DNA from: Acetobacter oeni
GTDB lineage: Bacteria > Pseudomonadota > Alphaproteobacteria > Acetobacterales > Acetobacteraceae
Length of the DNA stretch: 64,000 bases
Assembly (NCBI RefSeq): GCF_011516825.1
Contig: NZ_WOTA01000002.1
Location: 124,001 to 188,000, forward strand
Direction: 5' to 3'
Shown: one piece after another, positions 38,410 to 47,056 of the stretch
How positions within the stretch are numbered: the first letter of the stretch is position 1
Layout of the letters: each line of letters opens with the position of its first letter
Notes under the pieces: generated by a model
Told to the model about the DNA's origin: nothing
Database searches by the model: none
Seen by the model: the letters and a program-made list of their open reading frames with translations, nothing else
Position numbers and translations under genes: made by a program

Positions 38410-39039
38410 GCGTGTTTCAATGCGTTTAAGCGCCGAACGGCGCTAAGTTACAGTCTGGAATGCTAACTACAAAAAAAGATCTCTGTCGAGTAAATATTAT
38501 GTGGTATCGGAAGCTGGGGTCTGTTCCAGAATTATGGACGCGCATTACGCTTTCGTAATACCTGTTTACCTGTCCCGGAGATCCTGCGGGGGAGACCTGT
38601 CACGTTATCCGGAGCGCGACAGGGCGGCAGGAGCGGCCAGGCCGGAGAGCGGCAAAAGCCGGCGCTATCCCGGGAAGATTATCGTTCGCGCGCTGTGATT
38701 GTGCCGGCGATTTCCGCTGAGTTGTCGTTTTGTCAGGAGAGGTTGCTCACGCGCGAGCTCATGGCGCCCTGTGAGGCTGTTCGGTGGTGGATATTCAGCT
38801 TTGATTTGCTGGCGCCCCCGCGTGAAGCCGTGTGTATGAAAAGGCGACGGGACAGGCTGTTTTCAAAATACAGAAATGAGCGGGGTCATACCGGCATAAG
38901 CAGTCGTATTTGCAAATGACAGCGGTGCCTGATTAATGAAAGGCAGAGGGCAGTATTGAAATTGCCGCAACATTTCAGAACGATGGCGCGTTCTCTCAGG
39001 ACTGGTGCTGTTGTGTCATCAGAGCAGGAAAGCCGGATA
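38410..39039. other. Intergenic region between methyltransferase and MRJP-like gene
   Basis: No gene is supported in this 630-base gap; the open frames present have no recognisable sequence. An inverted repeat AGCGCCGAACGGCGCT lies at 38429-38444, 20 bases upstream of the methyltransferase start; with a 2-base spacer it could be an operator-like palindrome or a hairpin in the 5' leader. Confidence 0.45.
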
Positions 39040-40209
39040 ATGAAACAGTCTTCTTTGGCCCCGGGGTATCGTTTTGCCGGGGGACGTTTCCGGCTCTGTG
39101 CGGTGACGGCCGGTGCATTGCTGGCGGTGACCGGAGCGGCGCGGGCGGATGACAGTGTGGACCATGGCTGGGCGCCGACGGGAAATGTGACGGTTGTCGC
39201 GCGTTTTCCGGAGGTTCAGGCGTCGGGGATTGCGCGGTTGCCGGACGGGCGGATTGTGCTGTCCCTGCCGGAAAGCGCGCAGCGTCATGGCGGGCCGGTT
39301 CTGGCGGTGTGGACGGGTTCGGCGCTGGTGCCGTTTCCGTCGGCCGGGGCGCAGGGGAAGATGATTTCGCCGCTGGGCATGACGGTGGACGGGAACGGGC
39401 AGCTCTGGTTGCTGGACGAGGGCGCGCGCGCGGGGAGCAAGGCGAAGCAGAAGCCGGCATTGCTGCATATTGACCCGAAGACGAACCGGATTGTCCGGCG
39501 GTATGCGCCGGGGGCGCCGGCGTTACTGCCGGACAGTCATGTCAACGATGTGCGGGTTGATCTGACGCATGGCGAGGCGGGGACGGCGTATATCAGCGAC
39601 ACGTCTCAGACGACGCATCCGGCTCTGGTTGTGGTGGATCTGGCCAGCGGGCGGGCGCGGCGGATTCTGGCGGAGACGGTTTCGGTAAGTCCGGTGCCAG
39701 GGCTGGTGATGGAGGCGGACGGCCGTCTGGGGCGCTATGATGAGGCGCATCCCACGGTGGCGCAGGGGGGCGTGGACGGTGTGACGCTGAGCGCGGACTC
39801 GTCGCGGCTTTACTGGTCGCCGCTGTCATCGCGACGTCTTTACAGTGCGCCGACGGCGGTCCTGTCGGATGGCGCTGCGTCCGAGGCCACGATTGAAGCG
39901 GCTGTGAAGGACGAAGGTGAGGTTGGCATCATGGACGGGATGGCGACGGCGCCGGATGGCAGTCTGTATCTGACGGATATTGAGCGTCATGCGGTGGTGC
40001 GCCGGACACCGGACGGGGCGTTGTCGGTTGTGGCGCAGGACCCGCGTCTGATCGCGCCGGACAGCCTGACGTTTGACGGGGATTCGCTGTTGCTGACGGT
40101 GGGGCAGTGGTCGCGGCTGCCGGTGTTTCATAACGGGCGGGATGTGCAGGAGCGGCCGTATGTGCTGGTGCGGATTGCGCCGCTCCCGCCGACGGCGCGG
40201 GGGCAGTAA
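39040..40209 (+). CDS. Secreted yellow/major royal jelly (MRJP)-related beta-propeller protein
   Basis: A 389-residue protein with a signal peptide (LCAVTAGALLAVTGAARADD). The mature part resembles bacterial MRJP/yellow-family six-bladed propellers, also annotated L-dopachrome tautomerase-related: ISPLGMTVDGNGQLWLLDEG, PDSHVNDVRVDL, GTAYISDTSQTTHPALVVVD, GVDGVTLSADSSRLYWSPLS, LYLTDIERHAVV. Substrate is unknown in bacteria; related propellers act as lactonases. The ATG at 39040 has AGGAAAG upstream. It precedes the copper locus but is separated from it by a palindromic repeat, so it is likely independent. Confidence 0.82.
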   Translation: MKQSSLAPGYRFAGGRFRLCAVTAGALLAVTGAARADDSVDHGWAPTGNVTVVARFPEVQASGIARLPDGRIVLSLPESAQRHGGPVLAVWTGSALVPFPSAGAQGKMISPLGMTVDGNGQLWLLDEGARAGSKAKQKPALLHIDPKTNRIVRRYAPGAPALLPDSHVNDVRVDLTHGEAGTAYISDTSQTTHPALVVVDLASGRARRILAETVSVSPVPGLVMEADGRLGRYDEAHPTVAQGGVDGVTLSADSSRLYWSPLSSRRLYSAPTAVLSDGAASEATIEAAVKDEGEVGIMDGMATAPDGSLYLTDIERHAVVRRTPDGALSVVAQDPRLIAPDSLTFDGDSLLLTVGQWSRLPVFHNGRDVQERPYVLVRIAPLPPTARGQ

Positions 40210-40239
40210 AGGTCGGGGCGCGGTCCCTTTTATCTCCAA

Positions 40240-40290
40240 AATGGTTTGCAAAGGTCTGAGACCTTTGCCGGGTCCGGGCAGCGCCCGGAC
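40240..40290. repeat. Dispersed palindromic repeat, copy 7
   Basis: GGTTTGCAAAGGTCTGAGACCTTTG followed by CCGGGTCCGGGCAGCGCCCGG in the two-stem arrangement, just downstream of the MRJP-like gene. Confidence 0.75.
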
Positions 40291-40468
40291 TGGAGAGCAC
40301 TGCCCCGGCCCCCGGCAGGAGGCGCGGCCTCCCGCATCTCGTTTTACCCGGAGAGATCGGGGTCGGGGGCAAAGTCCCGTTTCTGTTGCGTGGTTTTTCC
40401 GGTGTGGATAGGTTGTTTCCGACGTGATCAGGAGAGAGAGCGGTTTGCGACGGATGCGGGAAACCGGA

Positions 40469-40837
40469 ATGGGGAAGAGACTGGCTGCTCTGCTGATGCA
40501 GGCGGTGCTGGTTCTCTCTGTTCTGCTTTCACCCGACGCGCAGGCGCGACCTTCGATGATGATGATGCCGGAAGCGCATTCCATGATGATGTCCTGCGGG
40601 GCGGGTCATCATCGCATGGCCATGCCGGAACAGGGCTGTCATCATGACGCCGGACACGCGCATGAGGGCGATTGCTGCACGCAGAGCGCCTGTTCCGCGA
40701 CATTGCCGGACGGGCCCTCGGGTGTGTTTGTCGTGGCGCGGCGGACGGTTGATATGTCCTGGCCCGGTCTGAGCCGTCCGCAGGTTCGGGGGTTCCGGGT
40801 TGCGCCTGATACGCCGCCTCCCCGGCTGAGAGCCTGA
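40469..40837 (+). CDS. Small secreted Met/His/Cys-rich protein of the copper locus
   Basis: About 122 residues, not a named family to me. After a signal peptide (RLAALLMQAVLVLSVLL, ending DAQA) comes a metal-binding-looking stretch: MMMMPEAHSMMMSC, HHRMAMPEQGCHHDAGHAH and DCCTQSAC. The density of Met, His and Cys immediately upstream of copA suggests a periplasmic copper-binding protein, by analogy with CopC/CopK-like or DUF2946-like small proteins of such loci. The start is uncertain; ATGs at 40424 and 40454 lie upstream in frame. Confidence 0.72.
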   Translation: MGKRLAALLMQAVLVLSVLLSPDAQARPSMMMMPEAHSMMMSCGAGHHRMAMPEQGCHHDAGHAHEGDCCTQSACSATLPDGPSGVFVVARRTVDMSWPGLSRPQVRGFRVAPDTPPPRLRA

Positions 40838-40929
40838 CGCCCGCTTTTCCGGCGGCGTGGAATTCGGTGTGGCCGCCCGTAGTGACGGGATGAGGCCTCT
40901 GTTCCGGCTCTTATCGGATTCTTTCTGTT

Positions 40930-42645
40930 ATGGTGATGTACTCCTTTTCGGAGCGAAGGGCGCTGTCGCGTCGTCGCTTTATGACCGGCGTGGCTGCGGC
41001 TGGCGGCGCGGGCGCTGTCCGGTCTTTCTGTCCGGCTGACGCGGCGACGTTAAGCGCCGTTCCGGAGCGCTCTTCCACGCGGTTTTCGCTGTCGGTTGAG
41101 TCTGTGCCGGTTGTCATTGGCGGCAGGAGGGCGATGGCGACGGGAATCAACGGATCGATGCCCGCGCCGACCCTGCGGTGGCGGGAAGGCGATACGGTTG
41201 AGATCGCGGTGACGAACCGGCTTGATGAGACGACGTCGCTGCACTGGCACGGGATACGGCTTCCGGCGGAGATGGACGGGGTGCCGGGTCTGAGTTTTGC
41301 CGGGATTAAGCCCGGGGAGACGTTCACCTACCGGTTTCCGGTCCGGCAGAACGGGACATACTGGTATCACAGCCATTCCGGGATGCAGGAGCAGACCGGG
41401 CTTTACGGGGCGATTGTCATTGATCCGGCGGAGGGACCGGCCGGGACGGCGGAGCGGGATTATGTTCTGGTCCTGTCGGACTGGACGGATGCGGACCCGG
41501 AGCAGATCGTTTCCAATCTGAAGTTTCAGAGCGACTACTATAATTTCCGGCAGCGAACGGTCGGAACGTTTGCGCGGGATGCGATGCGGAACGGCGTGGG
41601 CGCGACAATACGGGACCGGCTTCGCTGGGGCGCGATGAACATGGCGCCGACGGATATTTCGGACGTGTCCGGCATTATCTACACATATCTGATGAACGGA
41701 CAGCCGCCGGAGACGGGCTGGACGGGGCTGTTCCGGCCGGGTGAGCGGGTGCGACTGCGGGTGATCAACGCGGCGTCGATGACGCTTTTCGACATGCGGA
41801 TTCCGGGGCTGACGATGCAGGTCGTGGCGGCGGACGGGCAGGAGGTTGAGCCGGTTCCGGTGGATGAGTTCCGGATCGCGCCGGCGGAGACGTACGATGT
41901 GATCGTGCGGCCGGAAGGCGAGGGGCCGTGGACCGTGTTTGTCCAGTCCGAGGATCGCACGGGTTATGCGCGGGGGACGCTGGCGACGCGACCAGGGCTG
42001 CCGGGGCCGGTGCCGCCGATGGACCCGCGTCCGCTGCGGACGATGACCGATATGGGTATGGGCGGGACGCCAGCGGGCGGCCATGCGGGGATGTCCGCGG
42101 CTCATGGCGGTATGGCGGGCATGGAGATGTCCGGTAGCGGCTCCTTAAAGGAAGGCGTTGAGGTTCAGAGTGTCGCCATGATGCCGCGGAGCCGGCTGGC
42201 GGAACCGGGAGCCGGGCTGGAGGGAAACGGGCGCCGGTGTCTGACCTATGCCGATCTGCGGGCGGTCCGCGCGGGAGAGGAGGCGCGTGCGCCGTCGCGG
42301 GAGATCACGCTGCATCTGACCGGCAACATGGAGCGGTTTATCTGGGGGTTTGACGGGAAGAAGTTTTCGGAGGCCGAACCTGTCGATCTGGCCCTGGGGG
42401 AGCGTGTCAGGTTCATTCTGATCAATGACACGATGATGGAGCACCCGATCCATCTGCATGGATTCTGGAGCGAGCTCGAGAACGGGCAGGGGGCGTTCCG
42501 GCCGTATAAGCACACGCTGACGGTGAAGCCGGGGGAGCGGCTGAGTTATCTGGTGACGGCGGATACGCCGGGGATGTGGGCGTACCACTGTCATCTTCTC
42601 TACCACATGGAAGTGGGGATGTTCCGCACGGTGGTGGTGTCGTGA
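40930..42645 (+). CDS. copA: Copper-resistance multicopper oxidase CopA (Tat-exported)
   Basis: A periplasmic multicopper oxidase thought to oxidise or bind Cu(I), 571 residues. The twin-arginine signal SRRRFMTGVAAAG is at about residues 13-25. The four copper-ligand motifs are all present: SLHWHGIR, WYHSHSGMQ, HPIHLHGFW and AYHCHLLYHMEVGM (type 1 site with axial Met). A Met/His-rich insertion (GGTPAGGHAGMSAAHGGMAG) near residue 385 is typical of CopA. It overlaps copB by four bases and follows the small Met/His/Cys-rich gene, forming a three-gene copper locus. Confidence 0.95.
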   Translation: MVMYSFSERRALSRRRFMTGVAAAGGAGAVRSFCPADAATLSAVPERSSTRFSLSVESVPVVIGGRRAMATGINGSMPAPTLRWREGDTVEIAVTNRLDETTSLHWHGIRLPAEMDGVPGLSFAGIKPGETFTYRFPVRQNGTYWYHSHSGMQEQTGLYGAIVIDPAEGPAGTAERDYVLVLSDWTDADPEQIVSNLKFQSDYYNFRQRTVGTFARDAMRNGVGATIRDRLRWGAMNMAPTDISDVSGIIYTYLMNGQPPETGWTGLFRPGERVRLRVINAASMTLFDMRIPGLTMQVVAADGQEVEPVPVDEFRIAPAETYDVIVRPEGEGPWTVFVQSEDRTGYARGTLATRPGLPGPVPPMDPRPLRTMTDMGMGGTPAGGHAGMSAAHGGMAGMEMSGSGSLKEGVEVQSVAMMPRSRLAEPGAGLEGNGRRCLTYADLRAVRAGEEARAPSREITLHLTGNMERFIWGFDGKKFSEAEPVDLALGERVRFILINDTMMEHPIHLHGFWSELENGQGAFRPYKHTLTVKPGERLSYLVTADTPGMWAYHCHLLYHMEVGMFRTVVVS

Positions 42646-43496
42646 GACGGGCTCTGACTGTGGCGCTGGGGCTTGCGGGCGCGGTGCCTGCCGCAGGGCT
42701 GGCGCATGATATGGGCGACATGGCAGGCATGGACATGGGCGGGGCGAAGAAGCCGGTGTCCGCCGTTTCTGTAAAGCCTGCCGGGCCGGCGAAAGCGTCG
42801 CCTGTCCGCCCCCGGAAGCGGTCTGCGCCGGTGAAGTATATTGCCGGGATTCAGCCGGTCATGGATCATATGTTGTATGGCCATGCGCTGCTGGACGAGT
42901 TCGAGGCGCGGTTTGACGGACGTGGCGGCGAGTTCCGGTATGACGGGCAGGGCTGGTACGGCACCGACTATGACAAGCTCCGGATCAAATCCGAGGGGAC
43001 CGTCGGGCATGATGGCCGGTTCGGGGACGGAGATCATGAGATTCTCTATGACCGGGCGATCTCGCGGTATTTCGGTGTTCAGACCGGGGTGAGGCTCGAT
43101 GTTGACAGCGGCCCGACGCGCCCGTGGGGGGCTGTCGGGATTCAGGGGCTGGCGCTGTATTTCTTCGATCTGGAAGCGACGGCGTATTTCAGCGATCGCG
43201 GAGCGGCGGGGCGTTTGCAGGGGTCTTACGATATCCTGCTGACCAATCGCCTTATTCTTCAGCCTCAGGCGGAGCTGAATTTCTACTCGACGGCGGACCG
43301 GACACGGGATGTGGGTCGGGGGTTTTCCGACATCGATACGGGGTTACGACTCAGGTATGAATGGTTTCGGAAGTTCGCGCCTTATGCAGGCATTACTTAC
43401 ACGGGCCGGTTCGGTCAGGCGGCCGGGATAGCGCGGTCGCGCGATTCTGTCGTGCATGATGTGACATTTACGTTCGGGCTGCGGGCCTGGTTCTGA
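42642..43496 (+). CDS. copB: Copper-resistance outer-membrane protein CopB
   Basis: A 284-residue outer-membrane protein of copper-resistance operons. The GTG start at 42642 overlaps the copA stop (GTGA). A signal peptide (RRALTVALGLAGAVPAAGLA) is followed by a short Met-rich segment (HDMGDMAGMDMGGA), then the CopB domain (YGHALLDEFEARFDGRGGEF, YDRAISRYFGVQTGVRLDV) made of beta strands and ending in an aromatic residue (GLRAWF). The Met-rich part is shorter than in Pseudomonas CopB. An in-frame start at 42576 would overlap copA and lose the signal peptide. Confidence 0.93.
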   Translation: MRRALTVALGLAGAVPAAGLAHDMGDMAGMDMGGAKKPVSAVSVKPAGPAKASPVRPRKRSAPVKYIAGIQPVMDHMLYGHALLDEFEARFDGRGGEFRYDGQGWYGTDYDKLRIKSEGTVGHDGRFGDGDHEILYDRAISRYFGVQTGVRLDVDSGPTRPWGAVGIQGLALYFFDLEATAYFSDRGAAGRLQGSYDILLTNRLILQPQAELNFYSTADRTRDVGRGFSDIDTGLRLRYEWFRKFAPYAGITYTGRFGQAAGIARSRDSVVHDVTFTFGLRAWF

Positions 43497-43530
43497 CGGC
43501 TGCGACCGGATTCGGGGATGTCATCTTTTG

Positions 43531-43547
43531 TCGTCTGAACCAGACGA
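43531..43547. terminator. Possible hairpin 3' of copB
   Basis: A 7-bp perfect stem TCGTCTG / CAGACGA with a 3-base loop, 35 bases after the copB stop. No T-tract follows on the plus strand, so termination is uncertain; the remaining ~200 bases to flp are probably the Tad operon promoter region. Confidence 0.4.
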
Positions 43548-43750
43548 TGCCGGCGCTGTCCGGATATTATTCTGATTCATCGTGGATTTTACGATTAAGT
43601 CACGAAGGCGGGTGGGAATTATGACCATCGTTAACCCGCAATTAACCGATTTGAGTGAATCGTAACGTCAAGCCGTGCGTTCGGAGCAGTCTTCAAGCGC
43701 CCCGGTGGAGAGGCGGACTTCTCTCCCACGACATGACAGGATGAAAACAC

Positions 43751-43948
43751 ATGGGCACAGTTATGCACACAATTCGCTCCTTCTTCGACGACCGGGAAGG
43801 CGTGACGGCAATTGAATATGCTCTGATTGCCGGACTGATTGCAATCGTTGCTTTTGGATCAATGCATTATCTTGGTTCAGAGCTTAATCTCCTGTTCAGC
43901 ACGATTGCGCAGTCTGTTTCGGAAGCTCCGACCGGCGGCGGCAGCTAA
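43751..43948 (+). CDS. flp: Flp/TadA-type IVb major pilin
   Basis: The 65-residue prepilin subunit of Flp adhesive pili. The leader (MGTVMHTIRSFFDDREG) ends in Gly17, followed by the Flp signature VTAIEYALIAGLIAIVAFG. Cleavage should fall between Gly17 and Val18, leaving Glu+5 and Tyr+6 as in other Flp pilins. The short C-terminal tail (SEAPTGGGS) is Gly/Ser-rich. It is the first gene of the Tad operon, with a 30-base gap to the peptidase gene. A ribosome binding site AGGATG precedes it. Confidence 0.93.
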   Translation: MGTVMHTIRSFFDDREGVTAIEYALIAGLIAIVAFGSMHYLGSELNLLFSTIAQSVSEAPTGGGS

Positions 43949-43981
43949 TCTGTTTCAGTTTCAGTAAGATAAAATCGGAAG

Positions 43982-44476
43982 ATGCTGCGGGATCTGATTT
44001 TTTCTGCGGTGTCTTTTAGTCTTCTGATTGCGGCTCTGACCGATCTGAAGACCAGGACGATCAGCAATTCGGTATCTGTCGTTGTGATCGTCCTGTCTTT
44101 CCTTGCAGCCTGGGACAGGGGCGGCCTGTCCGCGAGCATTTTTGTTTTTTTTATTCTGGCACCGGTTTTTTACCTTCTGTGGATATTACGTGTTTTTGGC
44201 GGTGGTGACGTAAAATTACTGATCAGTCTGATACCGCTTGTTCCTCCTGGTCGTTTGTTCAGTCTGTTTTTCACGATCGCTCTTGTCGGTGCCATTCTGG
44301 CGGTCGTCTATATTACTCGTTTCATGGCGCTTGGGCTCAGTCGGCGTAATCAGATCAATGTGAAATATTCCAGAGATAAGCAGCTAAATTCTGTTGCATC
44401 CCGATTGCCGGAGCTTCCTTACGGTGTTGCGATTGCTGTTGGAACAATAATAAATATAACGCATTTTATAGGATAG
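43982..44476 (+). CDS. cpaA: Prepilin peptidase CpaA/TadV
   Basis: Membrane aspartic protease that removes the Flp leader, 164 residues with several membrane helices. The first catalytic Asp is in ALTDLKTRTISN and the second in the FGGGDVKLL motif. The protein is of the short, peptidase-only type without a methyltransferase domain. It follows flp and precedes cpaB by one base, so it is clearly in the operon. Confidence 0.92.
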   Translation: MLRDLIFSAVSFSLLIAALTDLKTRTISNSVSVVVIVLSFLAAWDRGGLSASIFVFFILAPVFYLLWILRVFGGGDVKLLISLIPLVPPGRLFSLFFTIALVGAILAVVYITRFMALGLSRRNQINVKYSRDKQLNSVASRLPELPYGVAIAVGTIINITHFIG

Positions 44477-44477
44477 A

Positions 44478-45335
44478 GTGGTGGGAATACATAAATATAT
44501 AACATATATTGTCATTTGTTTCCTTACTTTTCTATCGATTATTCTTATCTTCTGGGGGTGGATGCATCTGGGCGCTCAGCCTGAGAAATCAGTCGCTGCT
44601 GTAAAGCCTGAACCTACGGTCAAAATTCTGGTTGCACATCGGCAGTTATACCCCGGAGAAGTTCTGCGGGCAGAAGATCTGGCTGATCAGACGGTCCCTG
44701 TCTCATTCAGATCTGTCAGCACGGTGCTTAGCGAGCAGCGCAGGGATCTCGCGGGGACGCTGCTTCGTGTCGGTCTTCCAAAGGGTGCGCAGATCAGGGC
44801 GGACGATGTTGTGCGTCCTGGCGAGGGAGGGTTTCTTGCGGCTCTTCTTTCGCCAGGGATGAGGGGTGTTTCGCTTTCTGTTGATCCGGCCAGCGCTGCC
44901 GACGGCCTCATATGGCCAGGTGATTATGTCGATGTGATACTTATTCCGGCAAGTGTCGGGAGTACGACATCCGCCGGACATAACGCGGCCTCTCAGACCA
45001 TTCTTCAGAATGTGCGTGTTGTTGCAACTGACCAGAATGTTATTCGCGGAAAAAATCCGGCTCTTTCCAACCAGACTGCACGTAACGCTGTCCTCGAACT
45101 TTCTTCAGATAATGCAAGAAAATTAGCACTTGCGCAAAAGATTGGCCGTATTGTTCTTGCATTGCGTTCGTTGATTCATCCCGACGAAAAACCATCTGTG
45201 TCTGATATTACCTGGAATGAAGATATTTTTGATGGAAGTCCTTCAACTGAACCAGCTGCGGACGTCAGTAAGCCTCCGGGAAGAGAAACGATGCAGGTGT
45301 TTAACGGACTTCAGGAAGCGCCGCATGCTCATTAA
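44478..45335 (+). CDS. cpaB: Pilus assembly protein CpaB/RcpC
   Basis: A 285-residue periplasmic protein that supports the Tad secretin. It has an N-terminal membrane anchor (TYIVICFLTFLSIILIFWGW) and the SAF domain (KILVAHRQLYPGEVLRAEDL), then GMRGVSLSVDPASAADGLIW and GDYVDVILIP, all typical of CpaB. The start is GTG at 44478, two bases after the cpaA stop. Its 3' end overlaps the cpaC start by 11 bases. Confidence 0.92.
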   Translation: MVGIHKYITYIVICFLTFLSIILIFWGWMHLGAQPEKSVAAVKPEPTVKILVAHRQLYPGEVLRAEDLADQTVPVSFRSVSTVLSEQRRDLAGTLLRVGLPKGAQIRADDVVRPGEGGFLAALLSPGMRGVSLSVDPASAADGLIWPGDYVDVILIPASVGSTTSAGHNAASQTILQNVRVVATDQNVIRGKNPALSNQTARNAVLELSSDNARKLALAQKIGRIVLALRSLIHPDEKPSVSDITWNEDIFDGSPSTEPAADVSKPPGRETMQVFNGLQEAPHAH

Positions 45336-46743
45336 CCGGAGCGGTAATCTCAAATCATTTTTGAAACATAGTGTATACCGCATAGTAATTTCTTTTGTGC
45401 TGATGACATATGCTGTTGTCGCGCATGCCGCGACGCCGGTCACGCTTGAAGTCGGAACGGGGAAACTTCTTGAATTAAAATCAAATGTTGCAACAGCCTT
45501 CGCTGCCGATCCCAAGGTGGCGGAAGTCAGGCCGGCGAATTCAACAACGCTTTTTGTTTTTGGAACAGGACCGGGGCAGACGACTTTGTCGGCGGCGGAT
45601 GCGGACGGACACCCGGTCGCGCAGTATATCGTTACTGTTCATCCGGCTCAGTATGCCGCGACCCAGGCACGCGATACGACGCGCCGGGAAAACACGGCTC
45701 AGGTCAACCCGCGGATGGGACCAGGCGGGATAACGCTGAATGGTTCAGCGCCGGATGCGGAGAGTGCGGAGCGTGCGGCGGCGGCGGCCCAGGATGAGGC
45801 GGGTAAAGCGAACGTTTACAATCGCATGAGATTATCAGGATCTGTGCAGGTCAATCTCCAGGTTCAGGTTGTGGAAATGTCACGACAGATGGTGCGGGAA
45901 CTTGGGGTCCAGTGGGAAAATGTCAATGCGCTGGGCACCAGTGCAGCGATCGGGATGGCAACCATGAGTCCACTGGCAACGATGGCGTCCAGTCAGAGCA
46001 GTTTTTCATTTCTGTCACGTTTCCGCATAGCGGGTCGTCCGACCACACTTGAAACGGTTATTGACGCGCTGGCTCAGGATCAGCTGGTTCATATGCTGGC
46101 AGAGCCGAACCTTACGACAATGAGTGGTGAGCCGGCAAATTTCCTGGTGGGCGGCGAATATCCTATTCCAATCTCGTCTTATAATAATACAGTTTCGGTG
46201 CAGTATAAGCAGTATGGTGTTTCACTTTCGTTTGTTCCGACTGTTCTCACCGGAGGACGTATTAATCTGCATGTGAGGCCGGAAGTCAGTCAGCTGACAA
46301 CGGATGGTGCCGTTTCATTCGGAGAGGGAAGCAACTCCATCAGCATCCCGGCTCTGACAGTCAGTCGTGTTGATACAACCGTGGAACTTGGCAGCGGCCA
46401 GAGTTTTGCAATTGCCGGTCTTTTTCAGGACAGTACGACGACGGCTAATCTGGGCCTGCCTGGTCTGAGCGATATACCGATCCTTGGTGCTCTCTTTCGT
46501 TCTAACAGCTTTCAGCACAATCAGAGTGAACTTGTCATTATTGTCACTCCTTACATTGTTCGTCCGGTATCAAATCCGGACCTCCTGGCGAAGCCGGATA
46601 AAAACTGGACGCCGCCGAATGACTATGACCGCGTTTTAGGAGGAGCGCTTTCTGCTGATCCTCATCATAAGACAGGGAAACAGCATGGTGCCGAGGCTTT
46701 AACGCCAGCAGAACCACTTGATATTGGCTTTATGGTGGATTGA
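45325..46743 (+). CDS. cpaC: Outer-membrane secretin CpaC/RcpA
   Basis: Forms the outer-membrane ring through which Flp pili pass, 472 residues. The signal peptide (FVLMTYAVVAHAA) is followed by the pilus N-domain (VTLEVGTGKLLELKSNVATA), a BON-like segment, and the secretin domain (VQVNLQVQVVEMSRQMVREL, MLAEPNLTTMSGEPANFLVG, VELGSGQSFAIAGLFQDS, SELVIIVTPYIVRP). The ATG at 45325 has AGGAAG upstream and gives a proper signal peptide. The C-terminal tail after IVRPV is a variable 50-residue stretch. Confidence 0.94.
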   Translation: MLINRSGNLKSFLKHSVYRIVISFVLMTYAVVAHAATPVTLEVGTGKLLELKSNVATAFAADPKVAEVRPANSTTLFVFGTGPGQTTLSAADADGHPVAQYIVTVHPAQYAATQARDTTRRENTAQVNPRMGPGGITLNGSAPDAESAERAAAAAQDEAGKANVYNRMRLSGSVQVNLQVQVVEMSRQMVRELGVQWENVNALGTSAAIGMATMSPLATMASSQSSFSFLSRFRIAGRPTTLETVIDALAQDQLVHMLAEPNLTTMSGEPANFLVGGEYPIPISSYNNTVSVQYKQYGVSLSFVPTVLTGGRINLHVRPEVSQLTTDGAVSFGEGSNSISIPALTVSRVDTTVELGSGQSFAIAGLFQDSTTTANLGLPGLSDIPILGALFRSNSFQHNQSELVIIVTPYIVRPVSNPDLLAKPDKNWTPPNDYDRVLGGALSADPHHKTGKQHGAEALTPAEPLDIGFMVD

Positions 46744-46744
46744 G

Positions 46745-47056
46745 ATGAAAGCAGAAATAGCAAAAGCAGGCTTTCTGATTGCCGGACTGTTTATGATTGC
46801 CGGCTGTTCGGAAACCGATCCGCTATACATAACGGACCGGTGGAATGCGCCCAGTTCGAACTCACGTAATCTTCTGTTGCAGGTGGCTGTACCTTCCGAC
46901 ATCAGTGCGGGGCGATCAGATACAACATATGATGCGAGTCTTGCATCTGATGCGGTGAAACGTCTCCGCGATGGCAAAACGAAGAAAATCCAGACATCAA
47001 GCGCGACGCAGATCGGTAATAATCAGTCAGGCGGAGGGGGCGGGGGATCAGAATGA
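46745..47056 (+). CDS. Small lipoprotein in the CpaD/RcpB position
   Basis: A 103-residue lipoprotein. The signal sequence ends in MIAGC, a good lipobox with the acylated Cys near residue 21. The rest has few recognisable features and ends in a glycine run (QSGGGGGGSE). Its place between cpaC and cpaE is normally occupied by CpaD/RcpB, which is about twice as long. It may be a reduced CpaD or an unrelated pilotin-like lipoprotein. The stop overlaps the cpaE start by four bases. Confidence 0.75.
   Translation: MKAEIAKAGFLIAGLFMIAGCSETDPLYITDRWNAPSSNSRNLLLQVAVPSDISAGRSDTTYDASLASDAVKRLRDGKTKKIQTSSATQIGNNQSGGGGGGSE

Noticed and set aside
38695..38919. A 74-codon open frame between the methyltransferase and the MRJP-like gene
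   Set aside because: No ribosome binding site, no resemblance and irregular composition.
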